From Polynucleobacter sp. es-MAR-4 (GTDB lineage Bacteria; Pseudomonadota; Gammaproteobacteria; Burkholderiales; Burkholderiaceae): a DNA stretch of 64,000 bases. The notes beneath the pieces were generated by a model. It ran no database searches and had not been told where the DNA came from. It saw only the letters and a list, made by a program, of their open reading frames with translations. Positions within the stretch are counted from its first letter, which is position 1. The number at the start of each line of letters is the position of its first letter. The stretch is taken from contig NZ_JACVPF010000002.1 of assembly GCF_018882055.1 (NCBI RefSeq), positions 620,001-684,000 on the forward strand, in the 5' to 3' direction. Both the position numbers and the translations under genes were made by a program. This document shows positions 55,699 through 64,000 of the stretch, one piece after another.

Positions 55699-58004
55699 AG
55701 ATATCACTAGACTTCATTGGATCAAATGCATTTGAGAAGGATGCTTGGAAAAGGCGCGCGCTGCCTATAGCCATGACAGCGATCGGCACTTTTGCCCTCC
55801 TACTTTTAGTGCTGTTGTCGGTTGCCACTTCAAACACGGAGTTTTTTGATAATTATTTTATTTGGCTCTATGCGGCAAATGTAATCATTGGCATTTGCTT
55901 AACTTTAGTCATTCTGATTTTGGTGATTGTGATTGCCATTCGTTGGCGTAAGGGTCGATTTGGTACGCGCTTAGTTGCCAAACTAGCCATGATTTTTGCT
56001 TTGGTTGGTGTTGTTCCAGGACTTATTTTGTATGGCGTCTCCCTGCAGTTCGTATCCCGCAGCATTGAAACTTGGTTTGATGTCCAAGTAGAGTCTGCGC
56101 TAGATGCTGGTCTTGAATTAGGGCGCGTTACCTTGCGTGTTGCGCAAGAAGAGATTTTGGCTGAGGGCAATTACATTGCTGAGCAAATTGTCCAGGTTCC
56201 ATCTGGCGCAACCTCTGAACAGGTTGGTGCCATGGTAATGAAGACGCGCAATCAATTTGGCATACAAGAGGTAAGCCTGTTTACTATTCAGCGCAACCTA
56301 ATCTTAACCAGCGAGTCACGGCCCAAAAAATACCTACCTGCGCCCGCTCCAGATGTCATTGCAGAGGCATTTAAAAAGAAGGGCATCACCTCCGTAGAGC
56401 AAATCGAAGTAGATGGGGGGCAACGTGGTTATCGGGTAAGGGCGATTGTGCCGATTGTTCGTAAAAAATATATCCCCGGCAAGCTAGATTCTGGCAAGGC
56501 CGCCGATGATAAATATTTTTTGCAGTTAGTGCGCTTTATTCCTGGCCCATTAGCCAAGAATATTGTTGCGGTTGAATCTGCCTATAGTGACTATCAAGAG
56601 AAATCACTTGGCAGAACCGGTCTACGAAAAATGTTCGTAGGTACGCTTACATTAACTCTGTTCTTTGCATTATTCGTGGCAGTTACCTTGGCGCTCACTC
56701 TGGGGCGTCAGCTGGCCCGACCTTTACTGATGCTGTTAAAGGGAACGCAGGCCGTTGCGCAGGGAGACTTGTCACCTAAGCCAGAGCTTGATACAGGCGA
56801 TGAGCTGGGGATGCTGACACGTCAATTTAATGTGATGACTCGCCAGCTAGCAGATACAAGAACATCGCTTCAAGAATCCAAATCATTCTTGGAAACAGTG
56901 CTGGGTAACTTAACTGCCGGCGTCTGCATCTTCGATAAAAACTTTAATGTAGTTTCTAGTAATGCGGGTGCTGACCGTATCTTTGGGCAAGACCTAACGC
57001 AAATCGATGGACGCCCTTTAAGTGATAGTCCAAGCCTTGTTGAGTTTGAGCAAGCAATTAAAGAGGGCTTTGCCACAATGAAACTTACAGTTGGCGTAGA
57101 GAGTGGTCAACCGGGTGTAGATGCCAATAAATCTGCATCAGTATGGCAAAAACAAATTCAGCTCCACAGTACAAATGAGTTTGAGAATGAACCCGGCGTC
57201 ACTTTATTTATTCGTGGAACCGAGTTAACGGCTGATTTACGCATGGTGGTCTTTGATGACATTACTGATGTCGTGAGCGCACAGCGCTCCATTGCCTGGA
57301 GTGAGGTAGCAAGGCGTTTAGCGCATGAGATTAAGAATCCTCTAACTCCTATACAACTTTCAGCTGAGAGGCTGCAGCATAAGCTGGCCGGCAAATTAAG
57401 CCCCGAGCAGGAAGAGATGATGAATCGCAGTACGGCAACCATCATCGGCCAAGTTCAGGCTATGAAGGAGATGGTGAATGATTTTAGGGATTTTGCAAAA
57501 ACGCCCAGCCCACAACTGAAATCAATCTCTATTAATACTTTGACGCAAGAGATTTTGGGTTTGTATGAAGGAAGCCCAATAAAAACTCAACTAGACGCAC
57601 GTTGCCCAAATATTATGGGCGACCCTACGCAACTCAGACAGATTATTCATAATCTTTTGCAGAACGCACAAGATGCTACCCTTGAGGGTAAGCATCAAGC
57701 CGAGCCGGTTGAAGTAAAAACAGAATTAGTGTCTTATGGTGAAGTAAGTGGTGTGCCACAAAATGCGGTGCGATTAACAATAAGTGATAGTGGTTCAGGG
57801 TTTCCGGCTAAGATATTGGCAAGAGCTTTCGAACCATATGTAACAACAAAGAGTAAAGGTACCGGATTGGGCTTGGCGGTAGTGAAGAAAATCGTAGATG
57901 ATCATGGCGCCAAAATTGAAGTTCGGAACCGCATGCAGGGAGATGAAGTGATTGGCGCACAAGTATCAATTTTGTTTATGAATCTGGCAAAAGAGGCAGC
58001 ATAA
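55695..58004 (+). CDS. Sensor histidine kinase, NtrY-like
   Basis: A 769-residue membrane kinase. Three N-terminal membrane helices (about residues 23-46, 55-78 and 92-115) lead to a periplasmic segment. A fourth helix near 313-335 is followed by a HAMP domain and a PAS domain (about 395-500). The HisKA box is RRLAHEIKNPLTPIQLSAERL near 538-558. The ATPase has NLLQNAQDA and GTGLGLAVVKKIV. This layout is that of NtrY, linked in relatives to nitrogen or redox sensing. It runs 2 bases before the regulator gene. Confidence 0.9.
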   Translation: MKISLDFIGSNAFEKDAWKRRALPIAMTAIGTFALLLLVLLSVATSNTEFFDNYFIWLYAANVIIGICLTLVILILVIVIAIRWRKGRFGTRLVAKLAMIFALVGVVPGLILYGVSLQFVSRSIETWFDVQVESALDAGLELGRVTLRVAQEEILAEGNYIAEQIVQVPSGATSEQVGAMVMKTRNQFGIQEVSLFTIQRNLILTSESRPKKYLPAPAPDVIAEAFKKKGITSVEQIEVDGGQRGYRVRAIVPIVRKKYIPGKLDSGKAADDKYFLQLVRFIPGPLAKNIVAVESAYSDYQEKSLGRTGLRKMFVGTLTLTLFFALFVAVTLALTLGRQLARPLLMLLKGTQAVAQGDLSPKPELDTGDELGMLTRQFNVMTRQLADTRTSLQESKSFLETVLGNLTAGVCIFDKNFNVVSSNAGADRIFGQDLTQIDGRPLSDSPSLVEFEQAIKEGFATMKLTVGVESGQPGVDANKSASVWQKQIQLHSTNEFENEPGVTLFIRGTELTADLRMVVFDDITDVVSAQRSIAWSEVARRLAHEIKNPLTPIQLSAERLQHKLAGKLSPEQEEMMNRSTATIIGQVQAMKEMVNDFRDFAKTPSPQLKSISINTLTQEILGLYEGSPIKTQLDARCPNIMGDPTQLRQIIHNLLQNAQDATLEGKHQAEPVEVKTELVSYGEVSGVPQNAVRLTISDSGSGFPAKILARAFEPYVTTKSKGTGLGLAVVKKIVDDHGAKIEVRNRMQGDEVIGAQVSILFMNLAKEAA

Positions 58005-58006
58005 GA

Positions 58007-58687
58007 ATGGCAAGTATTTTGGTGGTCGACGATGAGATGGGAATCCGAGAGCTTCTCAATGAGATTCTGACGGATGAAGGCCACACTGTTTATGCGGCTG
58101 AGAGCGCTATGCAGGCCCGCACAATTCGTGAACAAATGCGCCCAGACCTTGTCTTGCTCGACATTTGGATGCCAGACGTTGATGGCATTACATTATTAAA
58201 AGAGTGGTCCAAGACTGGGCAGCTCACGATGCCAGTAGTCATGATGTCTGGACATGCCACCATTGATACGGCGGTAGAAGCTACGCGTATTGGCGCGCTC
58301 AACTTTTTAGAAAAGCCAATTGCGCTTCAAAAATTACTAAAGACAGTCAATAAGGCCTTGGAGAGCTCTCCTAAATACGTTGAGCCTGCTGAAGAGAAGG
58401 CTTCATCAGCCACTTCAACAAGTCCAACTCCTAAAGCAGTCGTCAGCGAGCAAGTCCCGCAAGCTCAAGATGGTGAATACATTAGCGGAATTGCAAAAAC
58501 CTATTTTGATTTGCCGCTCCGTGAAGCTAGAGACTTATTTGAAAAGGCCTATTTTGAGCATCAAATGATCATTATGGGCGGTAGCATGACTAAGATTTCT
58601 GAATACACTGGTCTCGAACGAACCCATCTGTACCGTAAGCTAAAAGCCTTGGGGATCGACACTTCGCGTAATAAGGCCGAGCAGTAA
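58007..58687 (+). CDS. Response regulator, NtrX-like but without AAA+ domain
   Basis: A 226-residue regulator. The receiver domain (residues 1-120) has the acidic pair in VVDDE, the phosphoacceptor aspartate in LLDIWMPDVDG near residues 48-58, and the lysine in FLEKPIAL. A Ser/Pro/Ala-rich linker follows (125-155). The C-terminal Fis-type helix-turn-helix (TKISEYTGLERTHLYRKLKALGI) resembles that of NtrC/NtrX. The sigma-54-contacting AAA+ module between them in NtrX is absent, so it should act without sigma-54 activation or by repression. Confidence 0.9.
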   Translation: MASILVVDDEMGIRELLNEILTDEGHTVYAAESAMQARTIREQMRPDLVLLDIWMPDVDGITLLKEWSKTGQLTMPVVMMSGHATIDTAVEATRIGALNFLEKPIALQKLLKTVNKALESSPKYVEPAEEKASSATSTSPTPKAVVSEQVPQAQDGEYISGIAKTYFDLPLREARDLFEKAYFEHQMIIMGGSMTKISEYTGLERTHLYRKLKALGIDTSRNKAEQ

Positions 58688-58699
58688 AGCACCCACTAC

Positions 58700-58804
58700 A
58701 TGTGGATAGCCATGATCTTTGGGGCTATCGATGAGGCACACAGCATCGATGTTGCGACGGATAATGGTGCTCACATCATTTCGGAATTATTCCCATGGAA
58801 ATAA
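58700..58804 (+). other. Short open frame or remnant between ntrX-like and OsmC-YcaO genes
   Basis: A 34-codon open frame from ATG 58700 whose stop (58802-58804) overlaps the next gene's start. The minus strand reads NIDAVCLIDSPKDHGYPHV, which reminds me of the end of a CBS domain. It could be a chance frame or a relic; I could not decide. Confidence 0.2.
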
Positions 58805-60990
58805 AGGTTAACTTTCTCGATAAGTTGCGTCTTGAGGCCAAGTTCGACGACTTCACAGTAGTTGCCGATCAGCCCATCCGCTATAAAGGTGATGGCTCTG
58901 CCCCGGGGCCTTTTGACTACTTTCTGGCCTCCTCTGCCTTGTGTGCAGCATATTTTGTGAAGTTGTATTGCGATACACGCAATATTTCAACCGAGAGCAT
59001 TCGTCTTTCCCAAAACAACATTGTTGACCCAGAAAATCGGTACCAGCAGATTTTCAAAATTCAAGTTGAACTACCTGAAAATATCTCAGCCAATGATCGC
59101 CAGGGCATATTGCGCTCCATCGAACGCTGCACTGTAAAAAAAGTCGTACAAGCTGGGCCCGAGTTTGTGATTGAGGAAGTTAAAAGCCTAGATGCTGATG
59201 CACAGACTTTATTGACTTTGAGGCCTGCTTCAGATGTGGGCACTAGTATTGCGGGCAAGGATTTGCCATTAGAGCAAACCATTGCCAATATGTCCGGTGT
59301 ATTAGCCAAGCTAGGAATCAAGATTGAAATCGCCTCATGGCGCAACTTAATCCCCAACGTGTGGTCTTTGCATATTCGCGATGCGCACTCGCCAATGTGT
59401 TTTACAAATGGTAAAGGCTCTACGAAGGAGAGCGCTCTGGCCTCAGCCTTGGGCGAGTACATCGAGCGACTCAGCAACAATCATTTTTATGCTGGCGCAT
59501 TCTGGGGTGAAGACATTGCCAATGGCGCTTTTGTTCATTATCCAAATGAGCGTTGGTTCAAGCCAGGACCAAAAGATGCGTTGCCAAAAGAAATTCTGGA
59601 TGAGTACTGCCTCAGTATTTTTAACCCTGATGGTGAGCTGCGTGGCTCACATTTAATCGATACTAATTCTGGTAATGCTGAGCGGGGGATTTGCTCCTTG
59701 CCATATATGCGCCAGTCGGATGGTGAGGCTGTTTATTTCCCGTCAAACTTAATTGAAAATCTGTATGTCAGCAATGGCATGAGTGCAGGCAACACATTGG
59801 CTGAAGCACAAGTGCAATGCTTATCAGAAATTTTTGAGCGAGCCGTAAAGCGTGAAATTCTTGAGGGTGAAATTGCTTTACCGGATGTGCCACAAGAGGT
59901 GCTCGCAAAATATCCTAGCATTCTGGCGGGCATACAGAGCCTTGAAGAGCAAGGGTTTCCAGTCCTCGTAAAGGATGCGTCGCTGGGAGGCGTCTATCCC
60001 GTTATGTGCGTTACCTTAATGAACCCAAGAACGGGCGGAGTGTTTGCATCATTTGGGGCGCACCCAAGTCTAGAGGTGGCGTTAGAGCGGAGTTTGACGG
60101 AGTTGCTGCAGGGTCGCAGCCTAGAGGGCCTCAATGATTTACCTCCCCCGACCTTTACAAGTGAAGCAGTCACCGAGCCAAATAACTTTGTTGAGCACTT
60201 TATTGATTCAAGCGGTATTGTATCGTGGCGATTTTTTAGCGCTAAATCAGATTACGAATTTGTTGAGTGGGACTTTTCCGGCAAAGGCAAAAACTCGAAC
60301 ACTCAAGAGGCCACCACTTTATTTGGCATTCTTGAGTCCCTAGGTAAAGAAGCTTACGTAGCGGTATATGACCAGCTGGGCGCGGTTGCTTGCCGAATCT
60401 TGGTGCCAGGCTATTCTGAGGTATATCCAATTGAAGATTTAGTTTGGGACAATACCAATAAGGCATTACTGTTCCGTGCTGATATTTTGAATCTATTTAA
60501 ATTAGATGATGCAAGCTTAAGTGCGTTACTTGAGCGTTTAGAAAATAATGAGCTAGATGAGTACGGCGATATTGCCACATTGATTGGCATTGAGTTTGAT
60601 GAGAATACGCCTTGGGGTCAGTTAACTGTTCTAGAGTTGAAGCTGCTCATCCACCTTACCTTAAAGCAATTCGAAGAAACGCATGAACTTGTGGGTGCAT
60701 TTCTTCAATATAACGACAATACCATCGAGCGCAAATTGTTTTATCAGGCGTTAAATGCGGTGCTAGAGACTCTGCTAGACGATGATTTAGAGCTTGAAGA
60801 TTACATAGTGAATTTCCGCCGAATGTTTGGCAACGCGAGAATGGATGCCGTCATGGGGTCGGTGGACGGCACAATCCGCTTTTATGGTTTGACCCCCACG
60901 AGTATGAAGCTAGAGGGGCTGGATAGACACCATCGACTACTTGATAGTTATAAGAAGCTTCATGCTGCCAGATCTAAAGTCCATAGCTAG
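58795..60990 (+). CDS. OsmC-YcaO fusion protein
   Basis: A 731-residue protein. Residues 1-140 are an OsmC/Ohr-like domain with both typical cysteines (ALCAAYFVKL near 43-52 and IERCTVKKVV near 107-116). A YcaO domain follows from about 190 to 560, with ALGEYIERLSNNHFY and QCLSEIFERAVKREI containing the usual ATP/Mg-binding acidic residues. The C-terminus is helical, as in E. coli YcaO. E. coli YcaO (586 residues) lacks the OsmC part and aids RimO in S12 thiomethylation. The role here is inferred. Confidence 0.85.
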   Translation: MEIKVNFLDKLRLEAKFDDFTVVADQPIRYKGDGSAPGPFDYFLASSALCAAYFVKLYCDTRNISTESIRLSQNNIVDPENRYQQIFKIQVELPENISANDRQGILRSIERCTVKKVVQAGPEFVIEEVKSLDADAQTLLTLRPASDVGTSIAGKDLPLEQTIANMSGVLAKLGIKIEIASWRNLIPNVWSLHIRDAHSPMCFTNGKGSTKESALASALGEYIERLSNNHFYAGAFWGEDIANGAFVHYPNERWFKPGPKDALPKEILDEYCLSIFNPDGELRGSHLIDTNSGNAERGICSLPYMRQSDGEAVYFPSNLIENLYVSNGMSAGNTLAEAQVQCLSEIFERAVKREILEGEIALPDVPQEVLAKYPSILAGIQSLEEQGFPVLVKDASLGGVYPVMCVTLMNPRTGGVFASFGAHPSLEVALERSLTELLQGRSLEGLNDLPPPTFTSEAVTEPNNFVEHFIDSSGIVSWRFFSAKSDYEFVEWDFSGKGKNSNTQEATTLFGILESLGKEAYVAVYDQLGAVACRILVPGYSEVYPIEDLVWDNTNKALLFRADILNLFKLDDASLSALLERLENNELDEYGDIATLIGIEFDENTPWGQLTVLELKLLIHLTLKQFEETHELVGAFLQYNDNTIERKLFYQALNAVLETLLDDDLELEDYIVNFRRMFGNARMDAVMGSVDGTIRFYGLTPTSMKLEGLDRHHRLLDSYKKLHAARSKVHS

Positions 60991-60998
60991 GAATACTT

Positions 60999-61670
60999 GT
61001 GGGTATACCAGAACATAAATATGGCGTTTATCTTTTGGCCTGTGTTTGCGGCTTAGTTGATGTCACCTGTTTTGTTGGGTTAAATGGCGTATTTTCAGCC
61101 ATGATGACTGGCAATATATTGATGTTCACTATTGCGCTTGCCGAGGGCCATCCGATCGAGCTAGGTTTAAAGTATGTTCGCGCTTTAGGTGGATTTACTA
61201 TTGGCATCATTATTGCTGCAAGAGTAATGAAAGCATGCGGTAGTGGTAATCGCTCTCGTAAAGCCTTTTGGCTTGTTTGGCTGCTAATAGGCGCAGCAAT
61301 GGCATTAACATTTTGGGGGACGCCAGAAACGCACCCCACCCTCAGGGATATGTTGGTTAATCTTTTATCTATGGCTATGGGTGCCATGACAACTATTGTC
61401 AGAGTGCATGGTGTTCAAGATTTCGCCACTAGTCTGTTGACGGGAACGTATACCTCGCTGATTGCCGAGTCTCCTTTAGCGGCCTCCAAAAGTGACCGCT
61501 GGATAAGAAGACTAACTTCTATTTTGTTATTTATTGTTAGTGGCGCTATTGGTGGTTATTTGGCAAAAATTGATCCCGCATGGTCGCTCGGACTCGCATT
61601 CATCGTAATGTCCTTGGCCATGGTGATATTCAATAAGTCTGCCCAAGCTTTAGATACTTCGACCTTATGA
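60999..61670 (+). CDS. YoaK/DUF1275 family membrane protein
   Basis: A 223-residue protein from GTG 60999 with about six membrane helices and the DUF1275 hallmark VDVTCFVGLNGVFSAMMTGNIL near residues 22-43 (contains TGN). Family function is unknown, with transport suggested. It follows the OsmC-YcaO gene by 8 bases and overlaps the next gene by an ATGA quartet. Confidence 0.85.
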   Translation: MGIPEHKYGVYLLACVCGLVDVTCFVGLNGVFSAMMTGNILMFTIALAEGHPIELGLKYVRALGGFTIGIIIAARVMKACGSGNRSRKAFWLVWLLIGAAMALTFWGTPETHPTLRDMLVNLLSMAMGAMTTIVRVHGVQDFATSLLTGTYTSLIAESPLAASKSDRWIRRLTSILLFIVSGAIGGYLAKIDPAWSLGLAFIVMSLAMVIFNKSAQALDTSTL

Positions 61671-62308
61671 ATGCCCAAACTCTAAACTTTTGGCTTAATA
61701 ACTTAGCTGTTATTGCTTTTGCAATAACAGCGGTATTAGCCGTAAATGAAAAAGACGACATTGATATTTTTGCAGTAATTGTTTTGGGGAGTATTACTGC
61801 TGTGGGCGGCGGTACTTTGCGTGACTTGATTGTGGGTGTCCCAGTATTTTGGCTGCCGGATGCTGTTGACATAAGGCTTGCCGTTTTGGCTAGCGTATGC
61901 GTTTTCTTGGCCAGGCCATTTTTTAGAAACACAAAAGTCTATGTGCTGATGTTGTATTTAGATGCTTTTGGTGCAGCCTTATTTGCCATTCAAGGAACTA
62001 TCAAAATATGGGGCCTTGGATTAACCATTCCAATTCTTCCGCTTGTTTTTGGTGTGATGTCAGCAATTGGTGGCGGAATTATTCGCGATGTTCTGGCAAG
62101 CCGAAAAACTCTTTTGATGTCAAGCGAGCTTTATATCATCCCAGTGCTCTTGGGTTGTATAAGCATGGTTGCTGTTCTAAAGTTTTTCCCTGAGCATGTA
62201 TTGATCGGAGAAATTATTTGCTCTGCACAAATATTTCTTTTTAGGGCCTGCGCAATTCACTGGAAATGGCATGTCCCAAGTTTTTTAATACTGCGCTCAA
62301 AAATATAA
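61667..62308 (+). CDS. TRIC family cation channel protein (UPF0126)
   Basis: A 213-residue protein with about seven helices. Two repeats each carry a glycine-rich motif, GGGTLRDLIVG near residues 46-56 and GGGIIRDVLASRKTLL near 132-147. This is the signature of prokaryotic trimeric intracellular cation (TRIC) channels. It probably conducts K+ or Na+ across the inner membrane. It is coupled to the YoaK-like gene by an overlap. Confidence 0.88.
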   Translation: MNAQTLNFWLNNLAVIAFAITAVLAVNEKDDIDIFAVIVLGSITAVGGGTLRDLIVGVPVFWLPDAVDIRLAVLASVCVFLARPFFRNTKVYVLMLYLDAFGAALFAIQGTIKIWGLGLTIPILPLVFGVMSAIGGGIIRDVLASRKTLLMSSELYIIPVLLGCISMVAVLKFFPEHVLIGEIICSAQIFLFRACAIHWKWHVPSFLILRSKI

Positions 62309-62527
62309 GATCAGCGTTCATGATTTGGTGATTTCTGACCATTCATTAAATCAGGCGGGCTCCCTTAATGCCCCATCCATATGTTTTGAATGTAAGAGGT
62401 TGGACATATCGGGTGCGATTAACCCTCTGCAATGCCAATCACTTTCATCATTAAACAGAGTCGACTGTCCCCGCCGCTAGAGGATTTCAGGCTAAATTCT
62501 CAAGGCCAGAACAGTTTTCTGCAGTTT
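62309..62527. other. Intergenic stretch before tRNA-Phe
   Basis: About 220 bases with no gene that I can support. No repeat, hairpin or recognisable site apart from the tRNA promoter that follows. Confidence 0.4.
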
Positions 62528-62557
62528 TTGAGGCTGGAATGGAGTTTCATTTATAAT
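62528..62557 (+). promoter_or_regulatory. Promoter of tRNA-Phe
   Basis: TTGAGG at 62528-62533, an 18-base spacer, and a perfect TATAAT at 62552-62557, ending 10 bases before the tRNA. Confidence 0.7.
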
Positions 62558-62567
62558 TCCAACTCTT

Positions 62568-62643
62568 GGCCTGGTAGCTCAGTCGGTAGAGCAGAGGATT
62601 GAAAATCCTTGTGTCGGTGGTTCGATTCCGCCCCGGGCCACCA
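62568..62643 (+). tRNA. tRNA-Phe (GAA)
   Basis: A 76-base tRNA with acceptor GGCCTGG/CCGGGCC, encoded CCA and anticodon GAA in the ATTGAAAAT loop. Its last 18 bases recur at 63085-63102 with two differences. Confidence 0.95.
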
Positions 62644-62652
62644 AGATTCTAT

Positions 62653-62676
62653 AAACCACCTTCGGGTGGTTTTTTC
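62653..62676 (+). terminator. Intrinsic terminator after tRNA-Phe
   Basis: AACCACC-TTCG-GGTGGTT followed by a T run. The same 25 bases occur again at 63111-63135. It also overlaps the end of the converging DUF3147-like gene. Confidence 0.85.
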
Positions 62677-62678
62677 AT

Positions 62679-63029
62679 TTAGAGCAGATTAATTCCAAAG
62701 CCCTTCATCACCAAGACAAATAAACCAAAGCAGATAACAGTTGTCGCCACGCAAGCCCCCATGGTTATCCAGAATCCGAGCTTAGGAAGTAGATATGGAA
62801 ATAATAGAAACATAGGTAGCGTTGGAATCACATACCAAAAGGTGTAATAAGCGTGATTAGCAATTTTCTCTTCCGGCTGATTTTCTACATATAGCCACAC
62901 TAAAGTTAAAAGAGTCATTAAGGGCAATGCCGCAATAAAGCCGCCCAACCTATCGCTTCGTTTAGCAACTTCAGAAATGAATACAACCAATCCTGCTGTT
63001 AATAGATACTTTGTGATGATCCAAGCCAT
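62679..63029 (-). CDS. DUF3147-like small membrane protein
   Basis: A 116-residue protein with four hydrophobic helices (about residues 5-22, 28-47, 61-82 and 87-110). The pattern VVFISEVAKRSDRLGGFIAALPLMTLL resembles the DUF3147 family as I recall it; function is unknown. It is transcribed toward tRNA-Phe and sits alone between two copies of the tRNA 3' end and its terminator. This suggests a block inserted at the tRNA or left after duplication. Confidence 0.75.
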   Translation of the reverse strand: MAWIITKYLLTAGLVVFISEVAKRSDRLGGFIAALPLMTLLTLVWLYVENQPEEKIANHAYYTFWYVIPTLPMFLLFPYLLPKLGFWITMGACVATTVICFGLFVLVMKGFGINLL

Positions 63030-63084
63030 TTGAGCCTTAGGAAGAAGTGGTCATTCGATAGTCTAAAGCAGGATTAAATATCCT

Positions 63085-63135
63085 CGGCCCCGGACCACCA
63101 AGAAACACTAAAACCACCTTCGGGTGGTTTTTTCA
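63085..63135 (+). repeat. Second copy of the tRNA-Phe 3' end and terminator
   Basis: The 18 bases at 63085-63102 match the tRNA-Phe 3' end at 62628-62645 with two differences, and the 25-base terminator at 63111-63135 is identical to that at 62653-62677. No complete tRNA is present here. Confidence 0.85.
63111..63134 (+). terminator. Duplicate intrinsic terminator
   Basis: Same hairpin AACCACC-TTCG-GGTGGTT and T run as after tRNA-Phe. No gene on the plus strand ends here, so it is likely a relic of the duplication. Confidence 0.7.
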
Positions 63136-63221
63136 CGTGTGGGCCCTGTGAATATTTCACCAATAGAGTAGAGTTTCCTAGTTAGTAAAGTTACTCACCT
63201 ACAAAAGTCTGGGGTTATGAA

Positions 63222-64000
63222 ATGAAATGGCTATTTAGCATCTGCGCCTTAGCTTGCCTTGGCTCTGTAACAGCTCAAACAATGACTCCCATTCTTCTGG
63301 AGGCAGATGCTGGAAGAGAGTCGGGGGTTTTTTCAAAATCTCCAGTGGTTCAAAGGGCGATACTACTTAAGCCTTCTACGCCAACAGATGCTGCTTTGCT
63401 CTTTTATCGCGGTTGGTCTGGCATTGCCAATATTAAGACCGAGAATGACTGGAAGAGAAATTTAAATTACCTACAAAACAATACAGAATTATTTTCTCAA
63501 TCGGGTATAGCTCTTGTAGTGATGGATTGTCCTAGCGATGAGAATAGCGTAGCACCAGGCAACAAACCATTGGGGTGTAATGACGACTACCGATCTTCAG
63601 GCAAGCATGCTGATGATGTAAGGAAAATCATGGTCCTGTTAAAAGAAAAGTATGGGATCAAAAATTTTTATGTGATGGGCCATAGCTACGGAACAATCTC
63701 ATCAAAGTGGCTTGCTAAAAATCTAGGTACTGAAATAAGAGGCAGCATTCATTCGGCATCTATGACCTTAGCCAATAACTACAACAGGATCTATGGCTCT
63801 TCAGTGGAGTCATTCGATATGTCAGCATTAAAGGCGCCTGTATTAAATATTCATCATGGCGATGATCAATGCTCCCACACTCCTTATTCAACTGTTGTCG
63901 CATATTCAAAAAATAATCTGATAACAGTAAAAGGTGGCGAAGGCACGGGGGATGTTTGTGGTGGAACGCACTTACATTCCATGGGGGGCAGAGAAGAGGC
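63222..64000 (+). CDS. Exported alpha/beta hydrolase, 3' end cut by window
   Basis: An open frame from ATG 63222 through the window end (259 codons seen). The signal peptide is residues 1-18, with cleavage likely after VTA. The nucleophile elbow is GHSYG near residues 150-154. A histidine near HLHSMGG at the window end may complete the triad, with IHHGDDQCSHTP supplying the acid. Two cysteine pairs could be disulphide-bonded. The substrate is not evident. It lies just past the duplicated tRNA end, in what may be accessory DNA. Confidence 0.7.
   Translation, partial: MKWLFSICALACLGSVTAQTMTPILLEADAGRESGVFSKSPVVQRAILLKPSTPTDAALLFYRGWSGIANIKTENDWKRNLNYLQNNTELFSQSGIALVVMDCPSDENSVAPGNKPLGCNDDYRSSGKHADDVRKIMVLLKEKYGIKNFYVMGHSYGTISSKWLAKNLGTEIRGSIHSASMTLANNYNRIYGSSVESFDMSALKAPVLNIHHGDDQCSHTPYSTVVAYSKNNLITVKGGEGTGDVCGGTHLHSMGGREE

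Overview
The window looks like an origin-proximal, almost entirely core-genome stretch of a betaproteobacterial (Burkholderiales) chromosome with moderate GC. The gene order and protein style fit a small-genome Burkholderiaceae such as Polynucleobacter; that name is an inference from memory, not from a search. Coding density is high, spacers are short, and there are no insertion sequences, prophage genes or CRISPR arrays.

Layout. 1-3200 (minus): 5' tip of rplA, then rplK, nusG, secE, tRNA-Trp, tuf, tRNA-Thr, tRNA-Gly and tRNA-Tyr. 3270-8690 (minus): a complete rrn operon (16S, tRNA-Ile, tRNA-Ala, 23S, 5S) with an intrinsic terminator and a P1-like promoter. 8900-19100: a mixed housekeeping block containing a GNAT acetyltransferase, two c-type cytochromes, a BON lipoprotein, diaA-like and rsmI genes, tRNA-Arg, a fatty acid desaturase, a small zinc-ribbon ORF, a glyoxalase-II-like hydrolase, gcvH, priA and hemE. 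19085-26250 (minus): the full atp operon. 26316-30602 (minus): parB, parA, rsmG and mnmG, with two parS sites. 30839-35472 (minus): a branched-chain amino acid type ABC transporter (livGFKHM). 35515-41562 (minus): a small DUF3717-like protein, a SET-domain protein, gyrB, dnaN and dnaA. DnaA boxes cluster on both sides of dnaA, and coding strand switches there, so oriC is probably at about 39.9-41.8 kb.

Right of the origin (plus strand): rpmH, rnpA, yidD, yidC and mnmE, then pckG and a stand-alone MnmC oxidase-like gene that overlaps topB tail to tail. Next come a very short dprA (minus) and the def-fmt-rsmB-DUF4390-ntrY-ntrX run, an OsmC-YcaO fusion, two small membrane proteins and tRNA-Phe. 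After tRNA-Phe lie a DUF3147-like membrane protein, a second copy of the tRNA 3' end plus its terminator, and a secreted alpha/beta hydrolase cut by the window end.

The genes combine replication and segregation (dnaA, dnaN, gyrB, parAB/parS, priA, topB), translation (rRNA, tRNAs, ribosomal proteins, EF-Tu, def, fmt, rRNA methylases), wobble-uridine tRNA modification (mnmE, mnmG, mnmC-like), membrane protein insertion (secE, yidC, yidD) and energy (ATP synthase, cytochromes). I do not see a clear new multi-gene system. The points most worth a second look are the coding overlap of the MnmC-like gene with topB, the duplicated tRNA-Phe end, the minimal DprA, the NtrX-like regulator without an AAA+ domain, the Lys-to-Arg Walker A in LivF and the SET protein beside gyrB.
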